DNA of 64,000 bases from Nymphaea colorata (GCF_008831285.2 NC_045150.1:2058001-2122000), one strand, 5' to 3'. Shown: positions 21,868 to 34,253, counted from the stretch's first letter. Numbers and translations: made by a program. The notes: generated by a model from the letters alone, not told the origin.

Positions 21868-21939
<72 letters not shown>

Positions 21940-21987
21940 GCCGAACAAACCCGTCTGTCGATCTCAATCGTCTATCTGAGACGAATC
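21817..21987. repeat. 53-bp direct duplication flanking a (CT)n(TA)n tract
   Basis: Copies at 21817-21869 and 21935-21987 appear identical (ATTCAGCCGAACAAACCCGT onward to GAGACGAATC). A CT run and a TA run lie between them. It lies about 180-350 bp upstream of the O-FucT ATG, so it falls in that gene's 5' leader or promoter. Confidence 0.95.
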
Positions 21988-23291
21988 GCTTTCCCCGACT
22001 CCCGCAGCCCCTCATCATCCGCCTCCCTCGACGCGATTGAGCTCTCCCCGGAGTCCCGTTCCTCCACCCTCTCATCTCTCCCTCTGCTGCCCATGTCCCC
22101 TCTACCGCCGGCCGTCCCTTTCCCCTCCTTCTTCTGACCATCTCTCCTTCTCTGTTACCCTCCCCCACCTAGCACGGGTGCCCTACCACCTTCCCCTCCC
22201 TCTGCTACCCATCTCCGCTTCCCTCTTCCCATCCCCCTCCTCGCACGGGTGCTCTTCCACCGTCAACGTAGCGCACGACCGGCGTCTCTTTCACTTGGTA
22301 AATGCTGTAATTTTTGTTTCCTCCCCTTCCACCAAGGATTGCGCGCACATTCTTTTTTTTTTTTCACTCTTCACCGTTCTTCACAGCTGTTCTTTTTTTT
22401 CTTTGACATTGTTGCTGATAATTCATGATTTTTTCACCTTCGTCCCACATAGTTTTTGTCCTTCACTGCCTGTGGCTAAAAGGTCGTTCTTTTCTGCTAG
22501 GGCAGTTTTCTGTCTATCTATATTCTCTAAAGAATCATGTGAATTGCTTACTAGTAGTAGTAAAACTGGCAAATATTGCTGTATCTGACAAGTGTAGATC
22601 TTACCATGCTCGCTGAGTCACCAACACCTTCAAATCTTTCATTAAGCTAAAACATCAAGTGGCATGAGAAATGACTTGAAGGAACTGAATGTTCTTTTGT
22701 GCCTTTGACATCAGTTACATGCTTGAGTTGGTTGAATGTTGTTGCTTGATCTTAACTTGCTAAATCCTTTATGTTCTTTAGACAAGTGTGGATAGACCCT
22801 CCCAAATTTTGCAAGTCCAGAAGGAGCGCTCTTTCAGAAAGATATTAGAATGTCTACTGTTAATTGAGGAGGAGGATGATTAATAACATGTTGTATAAGA
22901 AGAAATATGACTGTTGCCAGCCTATGTAATGTTGAAAGATCAAAAAAGGCTTCAGGGGCATACTATTTAACAAGGCTCTTGGCATATATTTGTCCCGCTT
23001 TTTGCTGAATATATAGGGATATGAATCACAATCTGATTGGTAAATGTTCTTTATGGAAAACCTCTCATGGTTCCTATACTTCGAAATTCTAGAGAGCAGC
23101 TTTTAAGTTTTTGCGTGAAATCCATTGACTGTTATCTACACCCTAAGCATCAAGTTGGTATGCAAGTTGAATTTCCATACTTATGGACAATTTCTCTTGT
23201 TTTTCTGTTGTAGGCAACCTGCTTAAGGCTATTACTTGAACTGATAGACTGTACGCTTTTTCTGTCTGAAGTTCAAAAACAGCTGAACAGG
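21988..23291 (+). other. Possible divergent, perhaps non-coding, transcript
   Basis: A pyrimidine- and proline-codon-rich open stretch runs from about 22037 to a good donor at 22297/22298 (CACTTG|GTAAAT). A well-formed acceptor at 23213 (TTTTTCTGTTGTAG|GCAACC) and a donor after 23290 (GAACAG|GTATGG) bracket a 77-nt open segment in compatible phase. There is no ATG start in that frame and no recognised domain. It may be a spliced non-coding RNA from the shared O-FucT promoter region, or chance. Confidence 0.25.
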
Positions 23292-24000
23292 TATGGTTTG
23301 GAAATAAACCTCAACATTCAGGCAAGTTTTGAACATTATTTTCCTCCGTTCAGAAAAACTATCTGACTCCCTTAACGTTGATTTGTATCATGAAGCTCTT
23401 CGTGTAACTAGACCTTCCATGATTTGTTTATTTGATTGACTGGATCAAGTTAATCTTAGTACCTGCTGGCTGACTTGGCCATTTGTAAATAACACTCACT
23501 TTTATTTGGAACCTTCTAAGTTCTATACTTTATCTGGGACTGTGTATACGTATTCAAATTTGATGTTTTTTCTGTCTGCATTTTAGAAGTCATCCTGCAT
23601 TCTTTGTAACATTCCATGCATGATGGATGGAATTTTTTTTTATACCACTCCAGATGGATTGGCATCTTTAATGTCAATCCTTCTCAATCTGTATGTAGCC
23701 AACATCGTGACCAATTAGTCAATGATTCCATATGACATACTTTCATCTGTTTAAAGTGGCCATGTTTATTATCATATAGTAGCATCATACAAGATTCCAC
23801 TCCCTTGAAAGCAATATAGTAGCATTAGCATAATGGAAAATATGTTTGCCATTGTTCTCCAAGCATACTATTATGTTCTACTGGAGTCCGATGTCTTAAA
23901 TCTTCAAGTGTTTATTTCTATTACCAGCACTATTTTGTTGCGGGTGCACAAGTTTATGCATGGGTGTTATGCAAGTCATGGATTAGTTATCGAGTTCTTT

Positions 24001-27000
24001 CTAATCAACAGCTTCCCTTCTTGATGCGCCTGATGCACCTGTCAGCATGTAGGAACTTCTTTCCTTGTAAAACTTTCTCCAAGTTATATCCCAGAAGTCC
24101 AGAAGCGTTTTGATACTAAATCTTGGCTGTCTTTCAAGCATCCTGAAACTCTTTTCATCTGCTTTAGCACTGTTTACCTGGAAATTTGAAAGAAACAAAA
24201 AAGATTCCTTGGTGAAAAAGCCATGATTAAGCTAACTTGTTTTGGGTGGACTCTTTCCCTCTCTGGGGCACACTCACACACAGGCGCACTTGTTTGATGC
24301 ACATGAGCACACTCCATATATTTAGCTTTGAAACCTCAGTTTATGAACGATTAATTTTTTGATGTGATAGCTAGCAAAAGTGCACAACCTTGTTTGAGGC
24401 GTCCAAGGTTTGAATGTCATTGGAGTCAAAATTCCAACTTGCCTGTCACGGAGAAAGGAAAAATCATTAACTAGAAGAGCCATGAGCAAAAAAGGAAGTA
24501 AAGTTAAAGAACAAGGTGGATCAAGCTCATGGAAGTTGTCTACATTAGCAGTGAATTTTAGACCAACTCTGATCACCCCATGGTAGCTGAGATCTTTCAG
24601 TACAACATTGTACGGAGCTGCTTTCACTTCCATGCTTCCTTTCTCATTGCCTTCTGTGATGATCCCTCCTAAATGTATCCTGTAATCCATTATGTTGACA
24701 GTTGCAATATAAAATTATAATATAACCTTTCATCCAACTTCCTGATGACAGACAAGGTAATAAAACTGATAGTTCTCTGTCTACGAATTCTGTATCTCTT
24801 GTACGTATGACTTTTTGCTAGAGCATGTGAAGTATTGCCTTCTTCAATCCCTTGGCAGCTTCAAGTTGACTGATAAGATTAACAGCCTTAAGAGTCTGTA
24901 TCCAAGAACTTGCTGGACACTATTCTAGCAATGTTAAGAATAAGATGTGGGCTTTCAGTAGGAAATTCCTTCAGTCTTTGCGGAAGGAAATTGCTTGTCT
25001 TTTAAGAATGGACTATAAGTTTATCCATCTGTATCGTACTGTTCCTGGGAATGTCTTCATTTGGTGCAGGAGGGCTTATATTCTTATGTGCAGATGAGCC
25101 ACTCTGCGAACCTAACACCTCTGTGGACATAGGAGCCCTGATGGAACAATAATTGATATGGCGATCCATTCCTGTAAGAAATGGTCAAAGAGGAGAGGGA
25201 AACAACTAGGAAAGTGGATCACAACCTTTTCTCAATGGAGAAAATTGCATTTTCTGGAGAATATATTTGGTTAAAGAGAAAAACAACTAGGAAAAGGGGA
25301 TCGCAGCCCTCTCAACAGAGAGAAGAGCATCTTCTTGAGAATGTCTGGTAAGCTGTTTTGGGGCAGATTCATATAATACTAACACGCTGTTTCTAATGCC
25401 AAACGTCCCTTTAGATGATCATGCCTTTTTGTTTTGAAAATTTCAGGCCCTTTGAAACATGGATTTTAGTTTCTTGCGAGTTCTCCCTCACCGGGATATT
25501 GATGTCAACGTGGAATCATTTAACCAACCAAAAGCTAAATTAATAGGAAGAGAGGACAATTACAATGTTTCTCCAACGCAGGTCTTTGCGAAATTGTCAG
25601 CATCCATAATTCTCAAGGCAAGCTTGTGTGCATGCCCTTCATCCAAGCCTGTAATTTTGATCTTGAATTTCTCATTCCACCTTGCGGCCTTGCTTTTCAC
25701 TGCGTGTAGAGTTGACAAAAGGCTGTGTTTGTAACAAAGAAGATATGCGAGTAACATTAACTGCAAACAATCACTTAAATCTTTAATCAGCACAACTCCT
25801 TGTGCTTGATTCAGCAAGGTACTTGAGAACGCTTACATTGAACAACTTTGCTTTTCCATGCCTGGTCACCATATTGGATCACAACATAAAGATCGCATGT
25901 CCCTATTAATTAAAGCCCAAAAAAGAGAGAATTAACTTTAATAAAGATAAGAACATAAAGTTATCATAAACAAATACACTCGCACTAAACCGACATTCAG
26001 AGTTAAAGGAATCATGAACACGGACAAGAGAGCAGTTGAGTGGAACTAGTGGTAGTGAATGAACTGGTAGGTGATCCATCAGAGTATATATATATATATA
26101 TATGTACATTTCCTAAAAGGATCCTCATCGAGAACCTGAAGAAGAAAATGAATTTTCTGCTCGTCGATTATTTCAAATCATTTACGCACTAATAATCTTC
26201 AAGTTCACTTTCTGTATTTCAAATCATTTACGCACTAATAATCTTCAAGTTCACTTTCTGCATATTCTTATGCATCATGCATACATCTTTGTAACCTTTA
26301 AAGACGGGGAACCTGCTGATGGGCTGGGGCGCAGACGTCGATGTTGTTAAAATCGTTTTTGGATCAAACCGGCGAGCAATATGATTCAGAAAATCGGTTG
26401 AACGGAATTAGAGTCATTTGTGTGAGATCCCAGACTACGAGGACAACACGAGTCCCACAAAATTGATTGTTAAGATATTTTCTCATGGAATCTAACCGTA
26501 TAGATATGATGCTCAAAATGTTTTATGGGAAATACATACTAAATTAATCATTTTTTGAGTTTAAAAATGTTTTTAAGTAAATAAAACAAAATCAATAGCT
26601 CTTAATAGCATCAAAATTTTTACTGTAGGAGAGTAAATATTTTTCATAAAGACAACATGAATTAAACATGTTCTCTATTAAATTAGTAGTTGTAATTTGT
26701 AAATATGTTACAATGTTCATATGCTGTTTAAAATGCTTTTAAACAAGAATTGAAGAGGTCTGGCTTTTGTTTTAGAATTAAGAGGCTTGGGATATACCAA
26801 TTTTCATGTATGTTTGTATATAAACTTTTGGGGTTTACCAACTTTTGTGTGTGGGCGATCTTGAGCTTCAACCAATCACGACCATCTGGTTCAATGCATC
26901 AGGCGGTTGTGACGTTATGAGAGGCCCGAGGGTTTCTCTGTCCAAACTTGTTGGATGGAGAAATCCACAAATTCTATACATAGGAGGTCTGTTTTAATTT

Positions 27001-27330
27001 TGAGGCCGATTCTCATAGATTTTAACACCACCACATTAAACAGAGCGCCATAGGAGCTTTTGAAATATAATTTCAAACTAATTATAATAAGATCAAATTA
27101 ACTGAATAGTTTCTTTTTTACTGATGAAATAATTTTGCTGGGCAATTTGAGGGCGATGCTTTGGGTTTGTAAGTCCATGAACATTGAATCAACTATACCA
27201 AAAACGATAACGCAGATCTGTGAGGGGGAGAGAGAGAGAGAGAGAGAGAGAGAGTACCCAGAAAATGTGGTTTCTTCAAGCCTTCAGCATCAACGAGAAG
27301 CACCTCTAAAACTCCACCGTGCAGTTCCAT
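24001..27330 (-). CDS. Small C2-domain protein, elicitor-responsive/16-kDa phloem-protein type (5 exons)
   Basis: Single C2 domain proteins of this family bind membranes, often in response to calcium. Exons on the minus strand: 27330-27258, 25902-25837, 25699-25564, 24679-24544, 24177-24001. The sum is 588 nt, giving 195 residues. The C2 core reads GGVLEVLLVDAEGLKKPHFL, then CDLYVVIQYGDQAWKSKV, KAARWNEKFKIKI, HKLALRIMDADNF and VGETL. It ends with the family's YNVVLKDLSYHGVIRVGLKF strand. The usual DPYV becomes DLYV, so one calcium-loop neighbour differs. The last exon adds about 58 basic, serine-rich residues (for example FWDITWRKFYKERSS) that I do not recognise from the short members. That exon is supported by phase and splice sites only. 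A GA/CT microsatellite lies immediately after the exon 1 donor. Confidence 0.82.
25203..25355. repeat. About 80-bp diverged tandem duplication in C2-gene intron 3
   Basis: ACAACTAGGAAAGTGGATCA (25203) and ACAACTAGGAAAAGGGGATC (25284) start two diverged head-to-tail units. Each is followed by a CTCAA..GAGA..GCAT..TTCT..GAGAAT series. Confidence 0.75.
26169..26258. repeat. 45-bp perfect tandem duplication in C2-gene intron 1
   Basis: The unit TATTTCAAATCATTTACGCA and onward is present twice without a visible mismatch. Confidence 0.97.
27228..27254. repeat. (GA)n microsatellite adjoining the exon 1 donor of the C2 gene
   Basis: On the gene's strand the exon end CTG|G is followed by GTA and then a CT run. 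The repeat starts within three bases of the intron's 5' end. Confidence 0.9.
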
Positions 27331-27959
27331 TGTAGCGGAAAGATTGAGAGGGAGAGGGAAACAGAGAGGCCCATTTATTAATACCCAGCTTCTTAATGCG
27401 CAGGGAAACGGCAATGTGAGTTACGAGCTTCATAAAAGCATGCGTTCAACAATTTCACACGGCTGTGCCAACCGCCAGCACAAGAGCGTCTCGGTCGTCC
27501 CAAGCCGAGTCAGTGACTGAGCCACTTTTCCGAGTCAGTGTGACTACTGCCGGAAGACACGGCCGCCAATGCCATTGACTGGTTGACTCAGGACACACAC
27601 TGATACGGTCAATTCGACCGATCCTCCCCTCTTTTGTGTTAGAACTGCAACTACCGATACGTCTCGGAAGTGACGAGTCTGCAATGTAATTACGAAAAGT
27701 GAAGTCCGTTGGAACTCCCACCGACATGAATTTTGCGGTTTCAACTTTAACTGCCCCCTAAACGACTGTAAATTTTGCGACACTAAAAGCTGTTTTCAAT
27801 GTTGCATTCCATGGCTAAAAATTATGATCAATCAAACTGCTGCCACCAAATTGCACCATTTGTGATGGTTTTTAGCGTCGCAAAATATAGAAAAACATCC
27901 GGTCATAAAGATTGGTTGGCTCATTTTAATTTCAATAAGTGGTATCAACTATCAAAGCC
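27331..27959. promoter_or_regulatory. Promoter-side flank of the C2 gene
   Basis: This is the region 5' of the C2 gene on the minus strand. It is more GC-balanced than the surrounding spacer, with several GAGTCA words (GTCAGTGACTGAGCCAC, GACTCAGGACACAC). I cannot identify a TATA box with confidence. Open frames on the minus strand here have no recognisable domain. Confidence 0.3.
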
Positions 27960-27978
27960 ATGTTGAAGAGAATATACA

Positions 27979-29360
27979 GTGGTGTTGGCAAATAACTCTG
28001 TAGCTGATCTTTGTCAACTTCAAGTGTTAATTTTTTATGCCAAGGCTATGATTTTTTGGAGACTAAAAATAAAGACTCAGTTTGCCTCACAAGAGACCTG
28101 TGAGATCGTCCAAAGCAGTTATGAAGAAAACGCAAATGATGTGATTCTTGATGGACATCAGGGAAACTTGAAAAATATTCAAGAGTAACAAGAAAAAAGA
28201 CACAATTGCACTTTTATATATCTCCATCTAGCTTGAGGTAAGTGACGCAATCTCTCCATGGGTTATAAATGCAACTTCATCCTAGAATATATTAAAAAAT
28301 GAATTCTAAAACTCCAAAAAGTTCTTTGTTAAAAGTTTGCTGCAGAAGTAGAATTAAAGAGTGTTTATCAACAGTTCTTTTTTAGATCACACGAGTTATG
28401 ACAATAAAATTAAAGAAAAAAAATAGTTGAAAGAATTTTCAAATGTTTGCTGCAGATGTAGATTTTCAAAAGTTTGCTGCAGATGTAGAATTATGTCTTG
28501 GCTGCTTTCATAAAAAAACTAAAAGATTTATCAACTCTATCATTACAAGAATTGACGAGGGCACTTGAAGCACATGAGAAGTGGGTTGCATGGATTGATT
28601 GAGCATGCATTCCAAGCAAGACTTGATGTTGATAAAGAAAAAAATATATCCGACAAAGAATATCAATTTCCAAAAGGAAGAAAACAAAGGCTCACAAAAG
28701 GTCGCAATAAATGGAAAAGTCATGCACAATGAAGAGAACATAAGTAATGAGAAAAATACTATCATGTATGCAAAAGATTTTGGGCGTGAGTATGAAGAAT
28801 GTAGGTTCAGATGCGCGAGATGCCAAATACCAAAGTCACTATCTATCATTATAAGAATTGACATGATCTCCTGAGGCACCTGAGAAGCAGATTGCATGGA
28901 TTGAGCCTCGAAAAAATTGAACATGAATTATGAGCAAGATTTGACATTGATAAACAAAAAAAATATCTGAGTATCAATTTCCAAAAGGAAGAAATCAAAG
29001 GTTTACGAAAGTTGCGATAATGGGAAAAGTTGTTCTACAATGAAAACAATATAGTAACTAAAAAAAAAACTGTGTATGCCAAAAATCTAGGTATGAGTCT
29101 TAAAAATGTAAATTAAGATCCACAAGATGTTGAATACCAAATCACTCTAAAAGTGACTACTGGTTTTAAGAAAAGTATGAAACCAATTTCTCAAAAAATG
29201 AAGAAGACAAAGATTAATTGTTTTCTCTTGCATGTATGATGAGCATAGCAAATTGATATGCGGTACGAAGAGAACAATTGTGGAAGCCCCATGACTAGAA
29301 TTAAAAAAATGGCTTGTCAAACTAGCACTATTGTTAATATAATAAGCGATGAAAAATCTA
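27979..29360 (+). mobile_element. Decayed Ty1/copia gag region with an internal duplication
   Basis: The first open part (27979-28188) carries a copia gag-like pattern: FWRLKIKTQFASQETCEIVQ, then KKDTIALLYISI after a frame break. From about 28507 the frame reads KKLKDLSTLSLQELTRALEA followed by HEKWVAWID, matching the gag segment just before the basic/zinc-knuckle region in copia elements. A diverged second copy of this part starts about 310 bp later (28848), sharing AATTGACATGATCT and TATCAATTTCCAAAAGGAAG. Stops and frameshifts are frequent. No LTRs or RT were found nearby. It is a dead fragment. Confidence 0.6.
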
Positions 29361-30694
29361 AAAGTGATTTTGAATTTCATTATTTCATATCTTTTTTTGC
29401 AATTACAAATTAATGGAAATGTTAAAATATTTGTAATTAGTTTTAGAGTTAATATGCAAAATATATTATGTAGGGGCCATTGATGTGTGTGTAAATGGGA
29501 GATTAAATTGAGTAACTTCTTGAAAAAGCTTTAGGAAATTCAACGAATTGGATCCATTAATTTGAAAATATATTTTAATTGGAAAAATAAATGTGTACTT
29601 TTGTCAAACACAAATAAAGCTATAAAACAAGAACGTTGGAAAAAAAAAGTTCTAGCTAGACTGGCACAACATTTGAATTATAATTATATCCAAATAGTAG
29701 AAAAGTAACCAATAATAATTATTAAAGTAAACGTTCTCCCACTTTCAACCGGAGAGCTTCCCGTTAATATAGCTTTCCTTGAGATTCTGCAATGCTTTCA
29801 GCATCCCATCTTCATCCTGGTTTGAGTATTTCAAGCACATATAATTAAGCCTCTGCAAGAGTCGGTAAGCCAACCAAATTGGATGATATTGTATGCACTT
29901 ATCTTCCATTCTCAAAGTTTCCTGTCAAATTGGCGGCTGTAGTTTGTAAATAAATTTCATAAATTAAAGTTGCATCTGAGTTCGAAATTTCTGAATACTT
30001 GTCGGAATTGAAACCAGATTCCATTTTGTGCTCTGCAACACCAAATTGCACTGGAACTGCCTATAATTCAGAATCTCGGACGAACCCTGGGATACAGAAA
30101 CACCTCTAATTTACATTTCAAGTCAGGAAATACCATGCAATGGAATCCAATTCCACAAAATTCTCTTACTGAGAACTAGTCAGCTAATGTAGGAATTGGA
30201 CCCAAACCAAGCTTGCTAAATCCTCCAAAAGCTGTCAAATGGATACATCAATAGTGGGATAGTACTCCTGAAGGCCTGTTGCGTATTGACCTTGTTTCCA
30301 TGGAAAGGTTAATTCACATCCCACCAGACTCCAAAGGGAAAATGGAGGACTCTTTAGCCAATCTGGTGCTAAGGCGGAAATGGGAAACGATCTGATACTG
30401 ATAAAACACGGTATTCTGAATATCTAAATCAGAAGCTATTCCTGGGAACAAGTAAAGAGGCAACGATCAATTGAATGGTGAGGATAAAAGAAACAAATAT
30501 AAGGATAATGGAATGGAGAAATCCATATCATATCCGAAAATCATATAAGGATTTATGAGGAGTTGCGGCATTAAGCCCAGTCTATCAGAAATAATATCTG
30601 AACACAAAGATACACATCCACTTGCCGAAACATAGAGTTGCGGGACAAAACCCAAGTCTCTATGAACACAGATTTATACTAACAAGACTCCAAC

Positions 30695-30946
30695 TTGCAG
30701 GTACTGAAGAATGAGGTCCTTAACCTCAAAGAGAAAGTGGAAGTATTAAAAACACAAATAACTAAACTTATGTCCTTTGTGAGAGATGTACAAAAACAAC
30801 TGAAGAAGGATCAGACCCAGATCCAGACAGAATCTAAAAAGGACCAGTCCCAAACCCAAATAGAAGGAGCCCAGACCCAGAGGAAAATCCGCCCGCACAA
30901 ACAAAAAATCAAACTAAACCCATATTCTTCAAAAACCATAACCTGA
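30695..30946 (+). other. Unidentified 83-codon frame with coiled-coil and Gln/Lys-rich tail
   Basis: The frame opens MQVLKNEVLNLKEKVEVLKT with leucines or isoleucines in a heptad-like spacing. It ends in a tail built from repeats of KDQTQIQTESK and DQSQTQIEG type. No flanking reading frame continues it and I recognise no family. It could be a fragment of a retroelement structural protein, or a chance frame. Confidence 0.25.
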
Positions 30947-31287
30947 ATGCTTGGTTTTATATGAGATTTTCTGTTCTAGATCTGGTTTCTTGATTCAAAA
31001 CGGATGGTTAATTGGACCTGTTTATTCAGCTCAGTGATTGGTTTCACATGAAATTTCCTAATCAAAACCGGGTCACTTTGAAACCTTGCAGTTCTTTGGA
31101 CCTGCTTATTTCACATGGGATACGGATCCTAATTTATTGGATAAAGGTTTTGTAAACGCATTAAATCAATGAAATATTCGAATACGAACATCCTTCTTAA
31201 TCCTGTAGTTGAGGAAATATATTTATTTTTAAAAAATTTCCAGCGTAACAAAATGCAGATTTTTTTTTTGACCGTTAAGGGCCAGTT

Positions 31288-31350
31288 TGATGGCATGGAA
31301 GAATTTAACGTGGTAAATTTACCATGGTAAATTTTTCTAGAAGGCAAACA
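31288..31350. mobile_element. Tiny foldback element
   Basis: The left half reads GTTTGATGGCATGGAAGAAT. The right half read inverted is GTTTGCCTTCTAGAAAAATT. They meet at the palindrome TAAATTTACCATGGTAAATTT. About 63 bp in total can form a nearly complete hairpin. It is preceded by GGGCCA, typical of hAT-like ends. Confidence 0.5.
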
Positions 31351-33164
31351 AAAAAAAAGAAAAAGAAGCAAGAAAAGAAAAAAGAAAATCAATGACAAAA
31401 GAAAGCAAGACAAAAAAAAGTGCCTTCCAAGGGATCAAGGACATGAAGGCTGAAGTCTCTAGCATTGATTGTAGATCCTTTGTGGGCGAATGATTCAAAG
31501 TTAATATCCGCTCCTTTTCTTTGGTTTCCTATGAAGCTGAGAACAATTTCTTTATTCTCATACCTTGAAAATGGAAAGAAATCCCTTCATGAGATTTGAT
31601 AGCATCGGTGCGATTCCAAATCCTAATACTTCATCGAATACTTTAGGTAAAAGAAGGTTATGTCTTTTGCACACAACATGCACTAAAAGCCTATGGTGAA
31701 AAAATTTGAAAAGAATAAGCCATTTCAAAGTTCAATTCTTTGCAAAGAAAACTTGACGTCTTTTGCTGTATTCCTAATTGGTGAGTATACGAGGCAATAC
31801 TATTTTAGTTGAGGTTTGGTCCTATTGTTGAATGTCAACCTGGTTTAGAGTCCTTAGACTTTGAGACCCATGTTCAATATTTATTTATGGTCATGCTTAG
31901 TTTGAGTCCGTTTTATGAAGTGCGTAAGTTGGTCAGAGTACTTATTGTGTATACTCTAGCATAGTAGGGACATGGGTTAAAGTAGTGTTGTGGTTCCATG
32001 CTTGTTTGAATCTTAATTATAGTAGTTCTTGTTTGATTGTTAATTGTCGTGTTCTTTTCATTGAGCATTTGATTCTGTTTAAAACCATGTAGCTAAGTTG
32101 CACATGTCCTAGCTATACCGAGGTATGGTTCAGAAGAACTGTGAATGTTGGAGTTGTTAAACCTTGGTATTGATTTAATGTGTTTGTTGGTCTTCACTAG
32201 GACTGTCCGAAGTTAGAGCATATGCTTATTGATTGTATTTTTTAAGGCCTGAACCAAGTTAGTTAGCTGAATTATTTTTTCATCACTTGTTCACTGAACT
32301 TATGTATGTATTTATGTTCTTAAGGTGTTGCTGGTTTTGATAGTCTGGTTTTTAGTTTAAGATAGTTCAGATTTTTTATTGATCTGAGTATTATACTTTG
32401 CCAAGTTGAATTGTCTAATAGTGCTTTTGATCGGTTTGGTTTCAAATTTTATAGAAAGTTAGTTTCTAAACCATCATGAAGCATCTCTTGTTTGAACTTT
32501 GCCTGAAGAGAATTTCTTTTCTGTTTGCCTTTTTTGGGGTGTGTACTAAGTGCTCAGTTACTGTTTATCACTTTATTGTTCTTGGGTAATAGGTTAGTCC
32601 TGTTGATGGAATAACATTGGGAGTTGCAAGATCCTGGTGATATGATTGAGCAAGTGAAGGGATTTTCCTATTCTGCTTCTTCTCTTCTTGGCACAAATCT
32701 TTGCTTTCCTCTTCTGGCTGCTGATGATGAATATGGAAAACATAATACTGCGGAAAACCGATAGAGTGCTAGTCCAGAAAAAAAAAATCATGGTGGCAGA
32801 TCTCACTGGCATCACCTAGAGTTCGTGGTCTTGATGTACTGAGGTAGTCTTATATTTATATGTTTCTTGTAGTTGCTAGCTACATTTTGCTAGTAAGAGA
32901 ACTTATTGGAACTATAGGCACCACAGCAACGATATCAGTGGCACATTTTCATGAACTGATAAAGGATCTTAAATAAATAAAAAGTTGGTTGTTGATACAT
33001 GACACGTATGTTAAAGTGGTTGTCCCTAGTTCTTGGGAGTTGAAAGTGGCCAGGCTGGTTTTGTCTTGAGAATGAGGCCTAAGGTTGGCTTTAGTGGGAG
33101 TTAGTAAACTATGTCTAGTAAGGGTAAACCCCTACATTTGAATGCATAAAAGAAAACGTGGACT

Positions 33165-33605
33165 ATGTTTTATGCAATGGTACATGCGAGTGTGAGTACG
33201 AGCTTTTGCCCAGTGGTTGGTTCCGTCCCGGGAGGTAGTGGTGTGCATAAGCTTATTGTAGTCGCACACTCCTCTGTCTGTACTGGACGGCCCATAGGGT
33301 ATTGGGCGGCACAAGGGCCCGGGATTTTGTTATGCTTTTGGTTGGAGAGCGAAGCGTCTCCTAGTCCCTCAACCCAAGTGCCTAAAGGGGCCGATCTACC
33401 ACTTCGGATAATGCCGGTGGTTGGACCCTACTGCTGCAGTGGCGATCTGAGATATCTCAGGAGGCTTCACTGCAGGTTACCCTCGATCTATTTGGATCGC
33501 CTAGTGAAGACATGTGTTGTATTACCTGTGAGTTGTGCCCACAGGGTTTTCTATTATTTGCTCGTCACGATGACCATGATCATTGTTAATGGACCACTGT
33601 TGTAA
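33165..33605 (+). other. GC-richer island with a 146-codon open frame, probably transposon-derived
   Basis: Base composition rises sharply against the flanks. The open frame has a biased Ser/Val/Cys content and no domain I recognise. Such islands are common in non-coding parts of plant LTR retrotransposons, but I found no matching LTR pair, primer-binding site or polypurine tract. The open frame is probably not a gene. Confidence 0.25.
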
Positions 33606-34100
33606 CTTCGCAACATATGAAAGTCATGTATACATCGCTGATGGTAATACGAAATAACCATAAGGTGGATTGATGACTTATAGATGTCGACCATAAAGTC
33701 CTCATATGGATTTTGTTTGACATGATTAGATACTTATTTTGTCGGACCATGTTCCACTCATGGCTGGATGTTACCATACTCAGAGGAAATCTGACCCTTC
33801 TTTCTATCTCTACAGGTAGTTCTTGAAAGATCGTGGCTACTGGATTGACATCCTCAACCTTTGTGATGGACCAGCATTGTCAATCTGGACACTGGGCTTT
33901 GTGGATATTTTAGTTGTTTGAGTCTAAATGTCTTGGTGTGGGATCAAATAAGGGCGTCTTTTAAAACAATGTTGGTATTTGATTTGCTTATATTTTTGTC
34001 ATTACTCAAGTTTGCATATAGTAGAACTCAATGTTTGCTTCTGCTATTATATAAACAAAAAAAATTGTGTCAAAAACTTGAGCCGTGACACTGTTATTCC

Positions 34101-34211
34101 AAGAAATGGCCAACAAGCTGATTAGAGAAACCACATAGATTAAATGTTCAGTATGGTGAAATACCTAAACAGTCTCTCTCTCTCCATTCTCTATGTGTGT
34201 GTGTGTGTGTG

Positions 34212-34253
<42 letters not shown>

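Larger units (their letters stand above)
29361..34100. other. Gene-poor spacer
   Basis: AT-rich, without a gene I can recognise. It holds a coiled-coil-like open frame (30695-30946), a small foldback element (31288-31350) and a GC-richer island (about 33165-33605), each listed separately. The stretch 31440-33000 shows nothing distinctive. Confidence 0.5.

Noticed and set aside
22037-22588. 183-codon Ser/Pro-rich frame as a protein gene
   Set aside because: Its first codon is TTG, no ATG begins it, and the Ser/Pro bias follows from CT-rich DNA. Kept only as a possible non-coding transcript.
33165-33605. 146-codon frame as a gene
   Set aside because: No domain, no splice context, and composition follows a local GC island.
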